NCBI GenBank assembly: GCA_022457155.1 | Contig: JAJGOT010000342.1 | Location: 576,001-640,000, forward strand | DNA length: 64,000 bases | DNA from: Cladopsammia gracilis | Taxonomy: Eukaryota; Cnidaria; Anthozoa; Scleractinia; Dendrophylliidae | Direction of reading: 5' to 3' | Shown here: positions 23,131-34,463 of the stretch, in pieces | How the letters are laid out: each line of letters opens with the position of its first letter | Position numbering within the stretch: position 1 is the stretch's first letter | The notes under the pieces: generated by a model | What the model saw: only the letters and a program-made list of their open reading frames with translations | What the model was told of the DNA's origin: nothing | Database searches by the model: none | Program-made: the position numbers and the translations under genes

Positions 23131-24488
23131 GGCCATTCTCGGCCACCGTAAGGTGGAGTTGTACCAATTAGACGTACTGACCAATCAACTCCAGTAATGA
23201 GCACCAGAGAAGAACTACAAATTTGCAACTAAAAATGAACATTAAACCGCAACTGGCACAGCATAGGGAAATTGCTGTGCAGCCGGCGGCTTTTTATTGA
23301 AAACAAATTAATATTTGACATTTGGAGTTCGGTGGCAATTCTCCGTAACAGGTCCATTGAAAAAAAAGCGGCCCGCCAGAAACGCAAATACATTGTTATC
23401 ATTACGGCATCACAGAGTAGACAATGTAAACCTGTTTACTTTTGCATTTTTCAACGAAGACACGAGTCCTTTTGGCAACCGCCACTTGATTATACGAAAA
23501 GTTTTCACTGAATTCATTCCTGAAATTTGTAGTTTTTCTGTTCTCATCACTGGAGTTGAGTTGGTACGTAAAGGCTGACTTCTATTGTGGAATATAGAGT
23601 GCGAAAAATCAAAATCAGGAAAAAACCAAAATTCAATTTTGTGAAATATTGGAGAACAAATGGTACCATACAAATAATGTTTTGAAATGAATACAAAACG
23701 GCGTTCACGTTAGCGGGACTTTTCCTTCGCAAATGGCGCCTGTAGGGGCTTGCCGCGGAACCAGTTAAAGGCTAATGGGCCCATCAAATCATGGGTGCTT
23801 ACCATTTACATGGAAAAACCAGAAATTCTGGTTGGGAAATCAAATGGTACGTATCATTCCATTCGGAAAGTTTGAGAAATTATGGGCTGCTGGTTCTGGT
23901 GATACATTTTCCCAAACATTTTAATCTTTCCAGCTGATGTGAGTTGTATTTTTACTTTTCCCTTCTTCCACAATGTCAAGCAAAGTCATTTAATGTTTAT
24001 GCATGAAATTTCCAACCGGATGGATCCTGTAAATGGTAAACATCCCATATTTACTTAACCTATTCAAAGCCCTGTTCAAGACAGGAAGTTTTAGATAGAA
24101 AGTGCGTCCGCACGTGAAAGATTGAAAGATGCGGTAAATGGGGTCATGAAGAAGTCATCGCCATATCAGGGTTATTAACATAACAAATCAGTTTTATATT
24201 AATGAACCTGGTTAGGGGGATTGCCGCCGATTTGTTGGTTTGTTTCAATAAAAATCTCAGTGTTCAGTAATTCGCTATGATGCTGTGCTAGCTGTGGTTT
24301 AATATTCAGAAGCCGCAAATGGAATTTTAATGGGATGTTTTAATCAGTTTTGAAATGAGTACACTACCGTGTTCTTGTTTGTTCAGTTCCAAATGTCACC
24401 TCTAGAGGCGCCGCTAGCGGAACCATTTAATAGCTTAATGGTCCGTTCAAGGCTGATTTTTTTTGTGTTTCAGGAAAACACTTCAATG

Positions 24489-24864
24489 AGGCCATGTTAG
24501 GAGGGGTTCCCATGTCCACCGTCTGAATGTCACAAGCAGCTATGTTGCAATTTTGGGATGTTCTTGTGTCACCCGTCAGAATTTCGCGAAGTGACATCAT
24601 TTAAAATGAATGCCTTGTTGGGTCTTTATTATGACTATTATGTATTTCAGTAAAATATGACTTGACTTTATTGTGTTTATGATAACATCAGATACAAACG
24701 CTTTTGAGATCTAAGCAATAAAGAAATTCGCCATCGGATGTATTTTACTATTGATGTCGCTCTCAGTAATTCTTCAGAGCAGTCTGTCGTTCGTCGCTAG
24801 TTCGTGGCTCTCGTGTCGCCGTTTCAAGGCCATGTCGCTTGTCTGAATTTACCTAACAGGGCCT
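24489..24864. mobile_element. hAT-like MITE with 8-bp duplication CTTCAATG
   Basis: The 8-bp repeat CTTCAATG (24481-24488 and 24865-24872) flanks inverted ends AGGCCATGTTAGG and CCTAACAGGGCCT. It interrupts one unit of the tandem array that is uninterrupted in the other units, so the empty site is visible at about 22635 and 26635. Related to 15671-15857. Confidence 0.85.
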
Positions 24865-25169
24865 CTTCAATGTTGTCAGGTGAATTGGGTTGCAATTTGT
24901 TTACTTTGTAGAGGAAGACCGCGATTCAGGATTCAGATTTATACTTACACGGCAACCAGCCAAGCTTTTTGAAGGTAGTAGACAAGTGTAGTTACGTCAG
25001 GAGGGCTCCTGGTTACGTGTAAGACCAAGCAAATTCGATAAGTTCTTCACGACTTCCAGTCTCGTTTCATTTGTTCACAGAATCACAGAAACATACTCAA
25101 AGTAAACTCTAAGCGGTAGCTTTTCATGTCTTCTGCCTCAACCTTCGCCGACTAATCGAGTGCACTTAA

Positions 25170-26050
25170 AGGAGCTGTCGAAAGGTTGTTTTTTACGTTT
25201 TTAGGGCAAATTATATCTAGATAGCTTTCTCAACCACATAATGCTTACACTAAAAGGAAGAATTTACGAAAAGGGAATAAACCGTAATACGAGTTTTAGC
25301 GAGCTTTTCAAGACAAAGGCGATAAACTTGAAAAATGGGTCTTTGAAAGAGCACGAACGAAATATTTGACGGAACTGGAAGTCGTGTAGCACATTTTGGG
25401 TTTAATACGTCTAGCACGTTTTGTTTTAAGCGTGGTTTGACTAATTGAAGTAATGAGAATCTTGTCCTCTCAGAGCCTTGCATTGTGTTTCTATTCTGAG
25501 TAATTGGAGATAAGGAAGATGGAGGTGAGCTCGTTGACGTACGTACCAATCAACTTCAGTAACAAGAACAGAACAACTACAAATAATGAAGTGGCGGTTA
25601 ACAAAAAGACTAGTTAATCTTTCTTGATAAAAATGCAAAAGTAAACAGGTTTATATAGTGCACAGTGTGCTGAAATGTTGAAGAGATAAGGAAGATGGAG
25701 GTGAAGTTGTATAAATGTTATCAAATTAAACTTGGACGTTTTCCAGTTGGTGTGTTTTGTTGTTTTGCTTTATTTGCATCACAGTCAAAAAGATAATTGG
25801 ATTTAATTTTCACCATTATTTCTCTAGTTTAGCATTCTAGCGACTCATGTTTGATTTGGTGTAGTTTCCAACATGTTTTGCGGTTTCAGATGAGTTTTAT
25901 GGATTTATAATACGGCAGGTCCAATAAGACATATAGGATGGTGTTATAAATGTACCAGTACGTGTAAGCCATAAAGTGAAATTTCAAAAAATTAAGACAC
26001 TTTAAAACGATCCATATTTTGTGTTATATTTCAGTCGGGGCACTGTTCCT
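25170..26050. mobile_element. TTAA-type non-autonomous element (881 bp)
   Basis: TTAA at 25166-25169 and 26051-26054 flanks ends AGGAGCTGTC and GGCACTGTTCCT, which are imperfect inverted repeats. It contains a block that also occurs, inverted, just upstream of the right FGF-like gene promoter (39495-39620). No transposase. Confidence 0.7.
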
Positions 26051-26317
26051 TTAAAGCTCTGTTCAAGGCAGGAAGTTTTAGCCGATAGATTGAATCATTG
26101 AAGGTTGCCGTAAGTGGGGTCATGAAGAACTCATCGCCATATCAGGGTTCCTTAACATAATAAATCTGTTTCATACTGATGGACTTGTTGAGGGGGATTG
26201 CCACCGATTACTCCGATTGTCACAATTTGTTGATTTGTTTCAATAAAAGGTTCAGTGTTCAGCTATTCCTTAAGGTCCTTAAGATGCTTAACTAGCTGCG
26301 ATTCAATGTTCAGTTAT

Positions 26318-26445
26318 ATAGCCTGCGTAGCATGCAGGCACCCTATTATTTTCAGTGCGATTTTTTTCGCGCGTTCCCCTCTTGTTCGCGTCCTTAGAAT
26401 TTCGCCTCTTAACTAAACCGGCGTCTGCCATGTAGGCTAGTATCA
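26318..26445. repeat. truncated copy of the 27845-28440 element
   Basis: TAGCCTGCGTAGCATGCAGG followed by TTCGCGCGTTCCCCTCTTG matches the left edge of the element at 27845. Confidence 0.6.
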
Positions 26446-26687
26446 TTCGCAAAAATGAATTTTAATGGACATCAAGAATAATGTTTTAGAATAAGTGCAC
26501 TACCGTATTCTTGTTTGTTCAGTTCCAAATGTCACCTATTGGGGGCTTGCCAGTGGAACCATTCAATGGCTTAACAGTCCGTTCAAAGCTGATTGTTATT
26601 TTTATTGTTTTGTTTGGTTTATTTCAGGAAAACACTTCAATTTTGTCATATGTCTTTAAATTTCACAAACTTATCGAGTGCACTCAA

Positions 26688-27574
26688 AGGAGCTGTTATG
26701 GGGTTTGACGTTTTGGGGACAAAACTGCCGCAAATTAAATCTGCGTTCCTTTCTCAAACACAAAATGCTTACAGAACACTACGAGGAAGATATCAAGTGA
26801 ATTTACGAAAAGAGAATAAACCGTAATACGAGTTTTAGCGAGCTTTTCAAGACAGCAGGCGATAAACTTGAAAAATGGGTCTTTGAAGAGCACGAACAAA
26901 CTATTACACGGAACTGGAAGTCGTGTAGCACATTTTGGGTTTAATACGTCTAGCACGTTTTGTTTTAATCGTGGTTTGACTAATTGAGGTAATGAGAATC
27001 TTGTTCTCTCAGAGCCTTGCATTGGAGATAAGGAAGATGGAGGTGAGCTCGTTGACTTACCAATCAACTTCAGGGATAAGAACAGAGCAACTACAATTTC
27101 AATGGAGTATAATCAGAAGTGGCGGTTAATCAAGACTAGTTAATCTTTGTCGATAAAAATGCAAAAGTAAACAGGTTTATATAGTGTACTGTGTGCTGAA
27201 ATGTTGAAGAGATAAGGAAGATGGAGGTGAAGTTGTATAAATGTTATCAAATTAAACTTGGACGTTTTCCAGTTGGTGTGTTTTGTTGTTTTGCTCTATT
27301 TGCATCACAGTCAAAAAGATAATTGGATTTAATTTTCACCATTATTTCTCTGGTTTAGCATTCTAGTGATTAATGTGTGATTTGGTGTAGTTTCCAACAT
27401 GTTTTGCGGTTTCAGATGAGTTTTATTGATTTATAATACGGCGGGTCCAATAAGACATATGGGATGGTGGCTGGTGTTATAAACTTACTAGTAAGCCAAA
27501 AAGTGAGATTTGAAAGAGATTAGGACACTTAAAAACTATATTTCGTGTTATATTTCAGTCGGGGCACTGTTCCT
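26688..27574. mobile_element. TTAA-type non-autonomous element, near-identical to 25170-26050
   Basis: The left target is mutated to TCAA (26684-26687) and the right is TTAA (27575-27578). Its near identity to the preceding copy over most of its length shows recent tandem duplication of element plus flank. Confidence 0.7.
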
Positions 27575-27934
27575 TTAAAGCCCTGTTCAAGGCAGGAAGT
27601 TTTAGATAGATTGAAGTCAGATCATTGAAGGTTGCGGTAAACTGGGGGGGTCATGCAGAACTCATCGCCATATCAAGGTTCCTAAACATAATAGATCAGT
27701 TTTAAATTGATGGACCTGTTGAGGGGGATTGCCACCAATTACTCCGATTGTCACAATTTGTTGAATTGTTTCAATAAAAGGTTCAATGTTCAGCAATTCC
27801 TCAAGATGCTGAACCAGCTGTGGTTCAATGTTCAGTAATATTCAGTAGCCTGCGCAGCATGCGCCGGTTTATTTTTAGTGCGATTTTTTTTCGCGCGTTC
27901 CCCTCTTGACGCGTCCTGGGAATTTCGCGCAAGT

Positions 27935-28069
27935 ATGGTAAATACTCCAAAGAAGATCTATGTAGGGAGAAAACCGAAAGCAAAAGATCCAAACGATTAT
28001 AATTGTAGATGTTGGAAGTGGACTTCGTCCGAAAACCTAGTTTCCTGTCATCTAAGAAGAAAGGACTAG
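27935..28069 (+). pseudogene. short fragment with DPNDYNCRC motif
   Basis: A 44-residue frame starts MVNTPKKIYVG and contains KPKAKDPNDYNCRC then a second Cys (SCHL). The Cys spacing suggests a zinc-binding N-terminus, and I have a vague memory of cnidarian repeat-associated proteins with similar text. It follows the repeat edge TAGCCTGCGCA (27846) and converges with the helicase fragment at 28081, stops 11 bp apart. Likely a transposon-borne remnant. Confidence 0.35.
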
Positions 28070-28080
28070 AAGGTACTATA

Positions 28081-28431
28081 TTATCGGATGCGCTTCAATA
28101 AAAGACGGGAATAGTTGCTGAGAGAACCTCTAGTCTTTCTGCTCGACTTTGCCAACCTTGTGCCACAAAAATCAGAAAAACTAGCGAAGGAAAACAGTTG
28201 AAATATAAAGCTTTTGCCATAGCCCGTCGGCAAAACAGCGAGGACATCACTACCTCTAAGTAGTGCTTCAACTGCTTGACGTTGCTCGGGTTTCATTAAT
28301 TCCACAGGAAACTTCAGATATTTAAAAAAATTTCTCGCACTTTTTATGAATACAATCTCCTCCGTTCCCCGCCATTTTGTTTTGTGTTTGTCTTGTTCAC
28401 GATGCGCGAAGAATGATGACGTCATCATCAA
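28081..28431 (-). pseudogene. RecQ-like helicase N-terminal fragment
   Basis: The 116-residue frame contains LMKPEQRQAVEALLRGSD then VLAVLPTGYGKSFIFQLF: the upstream Q-like motif and Walker A (PTGYGKS) of a RecQ-type DNA helicase. Motifs Ia onward (DEAH/DEVH, SAT, motif VI) are absent and the frame ends soon after motif I. It is therefore a truncated copy, probably carried by the repeat that begins at 27845. Confidence 0.75.
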
Positions 28432-28439
28432 ATTAAATC

Positions 28440-29640
28440 TCTACTAATTAGCGTTTTCCGCAGACTTTTTCAGCGGAGACATTCAAGACCATTCAAATTT
28501 CTGAGACATCGTTGAACAAGTGACGGATTTTGATACAAACCAACGAGTGCGTAAATACCGTTAAGATTTTCTATTTTCTGTTTGCTTCACCGAACTTCCA
28601 AAAAGGTAAAATAATGTAAATTTCGAAAAGCATGGCTGTCAAAATCTTGTTGCCATGGTTTACAAAATGGTCCTTTCAAAGCATATTTACTGAGCTTAGT
28701 TACATTAACCTTTAAGGAGGGCATTTACAAATCCCCAACAGCCACAATGTGAGCGGAACTCGTTAGCACGTGGCCAGAAAAACAGGAAAAAATTCAACTT
28801 TCAACAACAAAGATACTGATCTGTCAAACCAAAAATAGGGGTCACGGACAATCGAAGCGAGTGAAATCTAAGCGAAGTTACCGTAACGGCTACTACAAAC
28901 AATTAGCGCAAGCGTCCTTAATTCAAAATGTTGCTTGGGTGAACGTTCTTTGTGTTACCGTCTGCTCTGATCTTATCCCGTGATGACAATCGAACCTTTT
29001 ATATACCACCGTGTACTACCCTAGGACTGGCAATTCAAAATGGTCGAAGCCGCCATGTTTGGCCAATTATTGAGGGAAAAACAAACCAAAATTGTTTTTT
29101 AGCAAGACAGATGGTCTGAACGAACATAGGCCCAACTAAATCAAGTTGCAAGTAATTTCCACCCTGGCCATATCCACACTCCAAAACATTTCATAATAGT
29201 TTTAGTGAAGTTGTTTCTCGGTAGTATGGCGACTTTTAACAAAATTGAACCTGCTTAGGTACCACAGTCAAGCTGAAAAACTTCAAGAGAGAAGAATGAA
29301 CGGCTTTTTTCAAACCGAAACAACAGCGAAATTCACTCTTGTGTTCTGTAATTCGGTCCAAAGCCAAACTGTCGATCACTCTAACGATACGTTTCAAGAT
29401 GATTTCCTAACTGGCTCTTGCCTGATCAGTACGAGTTCATGCATTTCTTTTTGTATCTTGTTAATTCGTTGTTTCGTAGTTAAAACCATAATTTAAATAG
29501 CTAAATGAAAAGGCAATGGTGTATTTGTATGACAACCAGTTAAGAAAGTTAGCATTTCGTTTTTAAAGCATTTAAAAAAATAAAAAGAGAAATTGCTTCC
29601 ATCCGTGGAACAAAACAAAGAGACCTTTTTTAAAACCTAA
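28440..29640. other. decayed copy of the FGF-like gene intron-1 flank
   Basis: Segments 28985-29060 (GATGACAATCGAACC), 29036-29260 (GCCATGTTTGGCC, ATAGGCCCAACT) and 29340-29380 (CGGTCCAAAGCCAAACTGTC) match, in reverse, 40320-40930 within intron 1 of the right FGF-like gene. The unit is incomplete and has no recognisable exons 2-4. Confidence 0.6.
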
Positions 29641-30150
29641 GGTAAAACTTTTGGTACTTGTAACTAAATGATGGCGAAGACTTCCATCATCCTCTTCTTA
29701 TTGTTTTGGCTTTCTCTGCTAAACTAGCTTGATAGCTCTCTGTTAGTATCTCTGTCAGTAGCTCTCTGTTAGCATAAGAAGCTAAGTAATGAAGAGCTTC
29801 TTTTTAAACGTATATTTTTTGTAGGGCGGTCAATTTCGATCTGCATTACGTTATGTGAGTATGAAACAAGAACCTAATGTTTGCTTGCGTGAATTTATCA
29901 GCGGATCTTTCTCTTTTTAAGTTATTTTCATTTAAGAGGAAGGGATCTCCGGTGGTCAACAAAATTGATACAAACTGTTGCATCTAAAGTAAAGGATTAC
30001 TTTATCTCTCCATGCCGAAGTTCCACTCCCAAACCCGAAATTTTAAACAGCTCCAAATTATTTTTCGCAGACGTAACATTGAAACTGTAGTATTCAATAT
30101 TTTTGGTTGAATGGTCACTTTCTTCATCCACAGACTCATAACACATGCAT
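29640..30150 (-). pseudogene. decayed third promoter/exon-1 block of the FGF-like family
   Basis: On the minus strand ATGGAAGTCTTCGCCATC (near 29688-29671) aligns with exon 1 ATGGACAGTCTTCGCCAG but has lost a base, so the frame stops after seven codons. The donor GT is replaced by AC. The TATA block is not recognisable. Upstream flank blocks (TTCCACTCCCAAA, CATCCACAGACTC) remain. Confidence 0.6.
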
Positions 30151-30559
30151 ACTGTCCAAATTTGAGGGAAATCGAACAAATTCGAAGATTCGAAGCTCTT
30201 TAAAGTGTCCCCTACAAACCAAAATTCACTTTAAGATAAACAATTTCGAGAAAATGGTCCATCAGAATGTATCTTTATAAACTACTAAGTCGCTATAATA
30301 TAAAAAATCAGTTTTATATTGATGGAAGATTACCACCGAAAGTTACGATTTATTGATTTGTTTCAATAAAAAGCTCAGTCGGCTCAGCAATTCGCTATGA
30401 TGCTTGTGCTAGCTGTGGTTTAATGTTCACAATTAGTTGCAAAGTTGGATGATGTTTTGAAATGAGTACACTGCCACTTTCGTTTGTTCAGAAATGGCGT
30501 GCTCTAGATGCGTGTCAGCGAAACCATTTAAAGCTTCACGGTTGCTCCAGTGTTGTCAA

Positions 30560-31190
30560 CATTTTTAGAAAGACCGCGCCGACCACTTAGTCACTCAGAT
30601 ACGACCTATTATTGAAGAGTTCATCATTGTGACGGTATCGGTATAGATTTTCATTCTTAGGACCTTTGATAGTCCAGTCCATCTCTGTCAAACATCACGA
30701 CGACTGAAAAATTACCCTCATGTGTCGATCGGTTGACGGTTAAAATTCCAACCACCTGCGCTTATCGGTGCACCCTCCGTTTACAATTCACTGATAGTTG
30801 ATGGTCAAAAATGCCTTCGTTCTTCAAGCTGACGAAATACTACCCTGCTACCAGTCCCTCTGATATTGTAAATGTTCGGGGTGTTTTAAAATTATGTTTC
30901 GTGTAAATGGACGACACTTTGATTGTAATTGCATGCTTGGGATAGGTAATAAAGCAGTCAGGTCGAAAGTTTATTTAGTGGGTGATGTACTTAATTTTTT
31001 GTAGTTAACTACAAAGTAGAAAAACAGGATATCATTCCAACATCCCACGCAGGGTCGTAGGCGCCATGAGGCGAACCGAACACTTTCCTCGGTAAAAATA
31101 AAATTTTGAAACAAAAGCATTGTAAGACGCTTGAAAGACGACTTGATTAGACGCTCAGTAAGACAACTGGGCTGTCCCTATATTTTTCTG
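30560..31190. other. no gene seen
   Basis: No splice-flanked frames or clear element ends are visible. Confidence 0.4.
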
Positions 31191-31196
31191 GGTAGT

Positions 31197-31354
<158 letters not shown>

Positions 31355-31379
31355 CGCTAACGAACGTAAATTAAGAAAT

Positions 31380-31660
31380 TGAAATATCGTGTTTTCGTGA
31401 CTATTGCTTTAAGCTTGCTTTGCTATCTTAAAATAGGAAGTCAAAAACGTCAAAAGTGATGTACACAAAGAAATATGAACTAAAAAGACAACGGCCAAGA
31501 AAATTAAACCTATTACACCTGCAGAATGGAATGGAACTATAATTCACTTCCATTCTTGAAATCCTGCACTCCAAACTACACATCCTGAATCAATGGAACT
31601 ATAATTCACTTCCATTCTTGGAATCAGTGCACTCCAAACTACTAATTCTGTTATGCTCTA
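31380..31660. repeat. partial reverse copy of the 43048-43443 element
   Basis: The CGTCAAAAGTGATG, GAACTAAAAAGACAA and TAATTCACTTCCATTCTTG region reads as the reverse complement of about 43190-43350. A local duplication of the 50-bp block GGAACTATAATTCACTTCC is also present. Confidence 0.55.
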
Positions 31661-32285
31661 CAGAATCTTTTTATTCAATTTAGTTGTATGTTTTGTTGCA
31701 TTTCGTGATATAATGAAATTAAGTAAACACAATTTCGTTATTTTGGCTAGACAGTGTCCCCTTAAACTATCCTTGTAATGGGAGACATCAAACAACAACA
31801 AGCCTGATAAGGTTGGATTCTCAAGTACAAAAACCTGTCGAGTATAATCATCATTGCAACAAAATACAAGGATATCCTGCATTATAAGCCAAGAAAAATA
31901 GTGATGTACAATCTACAAACTTCTCCTGCAGACGCAAATATTTGGCAAAATTAATTGACTTCCAAGAACGTGTTTCAGAAATTTAGTTGTTCCTGTCCGC
32001 CGCTCAGAAGACCAATAAATGAAAATTCAAGTCAATACTAGCTGTTTTGATAAAAGGACGTGATATACTTACAGGGCAATATTTTATATTCAACTAACTT
32101 GACCTAACTTATAGAAGGTTTTCTTCCCTGTAGACGTCTGTTTCACTTTGTGGAATAAAGAAAGTAAGGTAACCATCGTAAAATTGCAAATAAGGAAGAA
32201 TATAACAAATCTGCAAACGTTTTATAAATAAATAAATAATTGTTACTAAAACTGTGGCTGTTGTTCATCGTGGTATGTAAGATAG
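31660..32285. other. no gene seen
   Basis: AT-rich. A 74-codon frame on the minus strand (31882-31658) has no supporting splice sites or repeat partner. Confidence 0.4.
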
Positions 32286-32290
32286 GTAAA

Positions 32291-32731
32291 CGATTTTTCG
32301 TTTGTCTCACGATGGAGTCACTTTAAGATGTTGATCGCGACGTTTCGACTGCTATTACTGCTAGTCTTCATCAGGCGATGAGGTCGATTGGTTACGTGTC
32401 GCTTATGTAGCACGTTGGCTTGTTGCTATTGGTGCATTTCGATCCTCATTATTAGTGGAATTGAAATTCCCGAAGCGTGGATGCCTACAATCAAGAAGCA
32501 TAACAGCCGACCGATATCAAATCGGACCGGAGAGGGAACAACATCTTTTCGGAATAATAATGAGGATCGAAATTAAATGCACCAATAGCAACAAGCCAAC
32601 GTGCTACATACGCGACACGTAACCAATCGACCTCATCGCCTGATGAAGACTAGCAGTAATAGCAGTCGAAACGTCGCGATCAACATCTTAAAGTGACTCC
32701 ATCGTGAGACAAACGAAAAATCGTTTACCTA
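32291..32731. mobile_element. 440-bp palindrome with about 165-bp arms and hammerhead-like core
   Basis: The left arm begins ACGATTTTTCGTTTGTCTCA and the right arm ends TGAGACAAACGAAAAATCGT. The arms stay nearly identical to about 32456 and 32564. Each contains, in its own orientation, CTGATGA followed by a stem (GACT...AGTC) and GAAACG. This resembles the hammerhead ribozyme cores reported in terminal repeats of Penelope-like elements, but an extra A precedes stem II. I read it as two head-to-head Penelope-type terminal repeats. Confidence 0.6.
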
Positions 32732-33049
32732 AATAAATAATTGTCGTTTGTTAATTTACGCTGCGTAAATATTTAAATCTAAAGTTCCCTTTGTATTTTT
32801 GCTTTAATGTCGTCTCTTTTATTGAAAATTCCTCTTTTTGATTCATATTTGTTCGAATTGTTTTTTATTAAAACTGGTCTCAGCGTGGCGTGCAGAGTTA
32901 TAAACTCCAAATACAGTTATCGTATACCTGTTCTTTTGAGTTTGTTTCATTCATTCGATATGATCACTGTGGGCTTTGCTGATTTACATTTTACTTCCTT
33001 AATGCGAATTTGTGTTCTTAAACCTAAAAAACTTGGCTTTACATGACAC

Positions 33050-33310
33050 GCAGAACGCCGTGAGTTGCCCCGGGTAGGCGAGCCAAAGTGTTTATATGAG
33101 AAAAAGTTGTCCCGCCTGCCAGTGTTACTCTACCTGCCGAGGCGAGACAACTCTCCCACCCGAGTTGTCTCGCCCCCCGAGACGAGTTCGCGATTCTCAT
33201 GTAAACGGTTGGTTGAATTTTTCAAAGAAATAAGTGAAAGTTAGCTCGGACTGGGTAACTCGGGGAAAGGGTTGTCTCGGGTACCCGAGACCATATAAAC
33301 AGGCCCTAAC
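33050..33310. repeat. interspersed repeat rich in GAGACAACTC motifs
   Basis: GC-rich patches with CGAGACAACTC, GAGTTGTCTCG and TTGTCTCGGGTACCCGAGAC in both orientations. It ends in CATATAAACAGGCCC, a terminus style common to short DNA elements. Confidence 0.5.
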
Positions 33311-33759
33311 AAGTCGTAAGACTCTCAAAATACGAGAAACAATGCGACTACACGCCGGACGCGAAACGCCGAACGATGTTCCAAACCGAGTGCATGTTAG
33401 TCAAATAACTTCCCTGAAGGTTAAGGAAGAGCTTATAATAGCGTGCGGGGGACGGGTGGGAAGTGGTATGAACAATTTGGGCAGTGCCCTGAAAACAAAA
33501 ATAACAAACAACAGCTGATTAGCCTGTGCCAAATGTATCACAAATAGAAAGACTATCAAAGTGGGGGGCCATATCGGAAACATTCAATGCAGCGGTTGAA
33601 ACTTGCACTGTATTTTGGTCGACCTATGAAAGCACAAATACTGCAGTATCGAAGAATTAAAATGCACCTTACAAGGGGCGTGTCAGCCGGAACTAAAGCA
33701 ATGCCGGGACTCGCACAAGTTCTACGCGAGGGAGAGGAATAAAGGAATGAAAGAACTTT

Positions 33760-34251
33760 ATTAATACTGATCTGCACCGCAATGGAAACTTGATAAAAGC
33801 ACATCTAAAGATTGCTACAATAAACTGTACAACATTAACTCACAATAAGCACTGATCAAATCGAGTAACAAGTGAAACTATATTTACGTTATAATTCACT
33901 ATACGTTCAAACGAACGTAAATTTTGCATTGTAAAGGCAGGCACCAAACAACAACAACATATGGTTGGATTCTCATGTGAAGAATTCTAAGAGAAATTAC
34001 AAAGTAAACAGGCGAAAAGCGCAAAAGATAACACACTTACCTCGAAAAAGCTGGTTGTCGTCTGAATTCCTTGGTTTCCCTTTCATGATGAAGCATAGTT
34101 TCGAGGTTAGCTCACCTTTTGCTACCCACATCAAACTCGTTCGCTTCCATTTTGTTTTAGACTCGGGGGCCAGATCGTCCGTCCCGTTGATGACCTGCCA
34201 TCCGTCCTTATTCCTGTCGGCGGGACAGGAATAACCTGACCTGAACGCCAT
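33760..34251 (-). CDS. small two-exon gene, function unknown (about 74 aa)
   Basis: Exon 1 (34251-34041) starts ATGGCGTTCAGG in a strong context (A at -3, G at +4). It codes 70 residues beginning MAFRSGYSCPADRNKDGW and containing KWKRTSLMWVAKGELTSKL, and meets a perfect donor GAG/GTAAGTG. The first acceptor downstream, TTTCTCTTAG at about 34007, adds EFFT and a stop in the correct phase. An AATAAA on the minus strand (near 33763) would end the transcript. A second good acceptor at about 33728 also leads to an early stop (ELVRVPALL). I do not recognise the protein. No signal peptide or membrane segment is seen. Confidence 0.5.
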
Positions 34252-34463
34252 TTTTTCCGTCACTTAGCATGGCTTTAATGGAACTATCTCGTTCACGTTT
34301 CAAACAATCCAAAAATGTTATGCTCATCTCACGAATCTATGTTATGGGGTGTTTTGTAATTTTTTTGGGTGATTTTGGGGTATGTTTGGATGAAATAGTT
34401 TTTCTCAAAGGATTTGTAAAATTTAGTGAAATAAGAAATATTGAAGATTTAATGAAGTTTTAA

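Larger units (their letters stand above)
22170..27840. repeat. tandem segmental array, 1.5-2 kb period
   Basis: The block GGCAGGAAGTTTTAGATAG (or variants) recurs at about 22262, 24083, 26068 and 27590. Each copy is followed by a GTCATGAAGAA-type block, TTTCAATAAAA, TTCTTGTTTGTTCAGTTCC and TTTCAGGAAAACA in that order. Copies 3 and 4 carry the same TTAA-type insertion, so duplication followed that insertion. A second pair of blocks (21750-22010 and 23270-23580, GCGGCCCGCCAGAAACG) belongs to the first two units. No conserved coding frame spans the copies. Confidence 0.8.
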
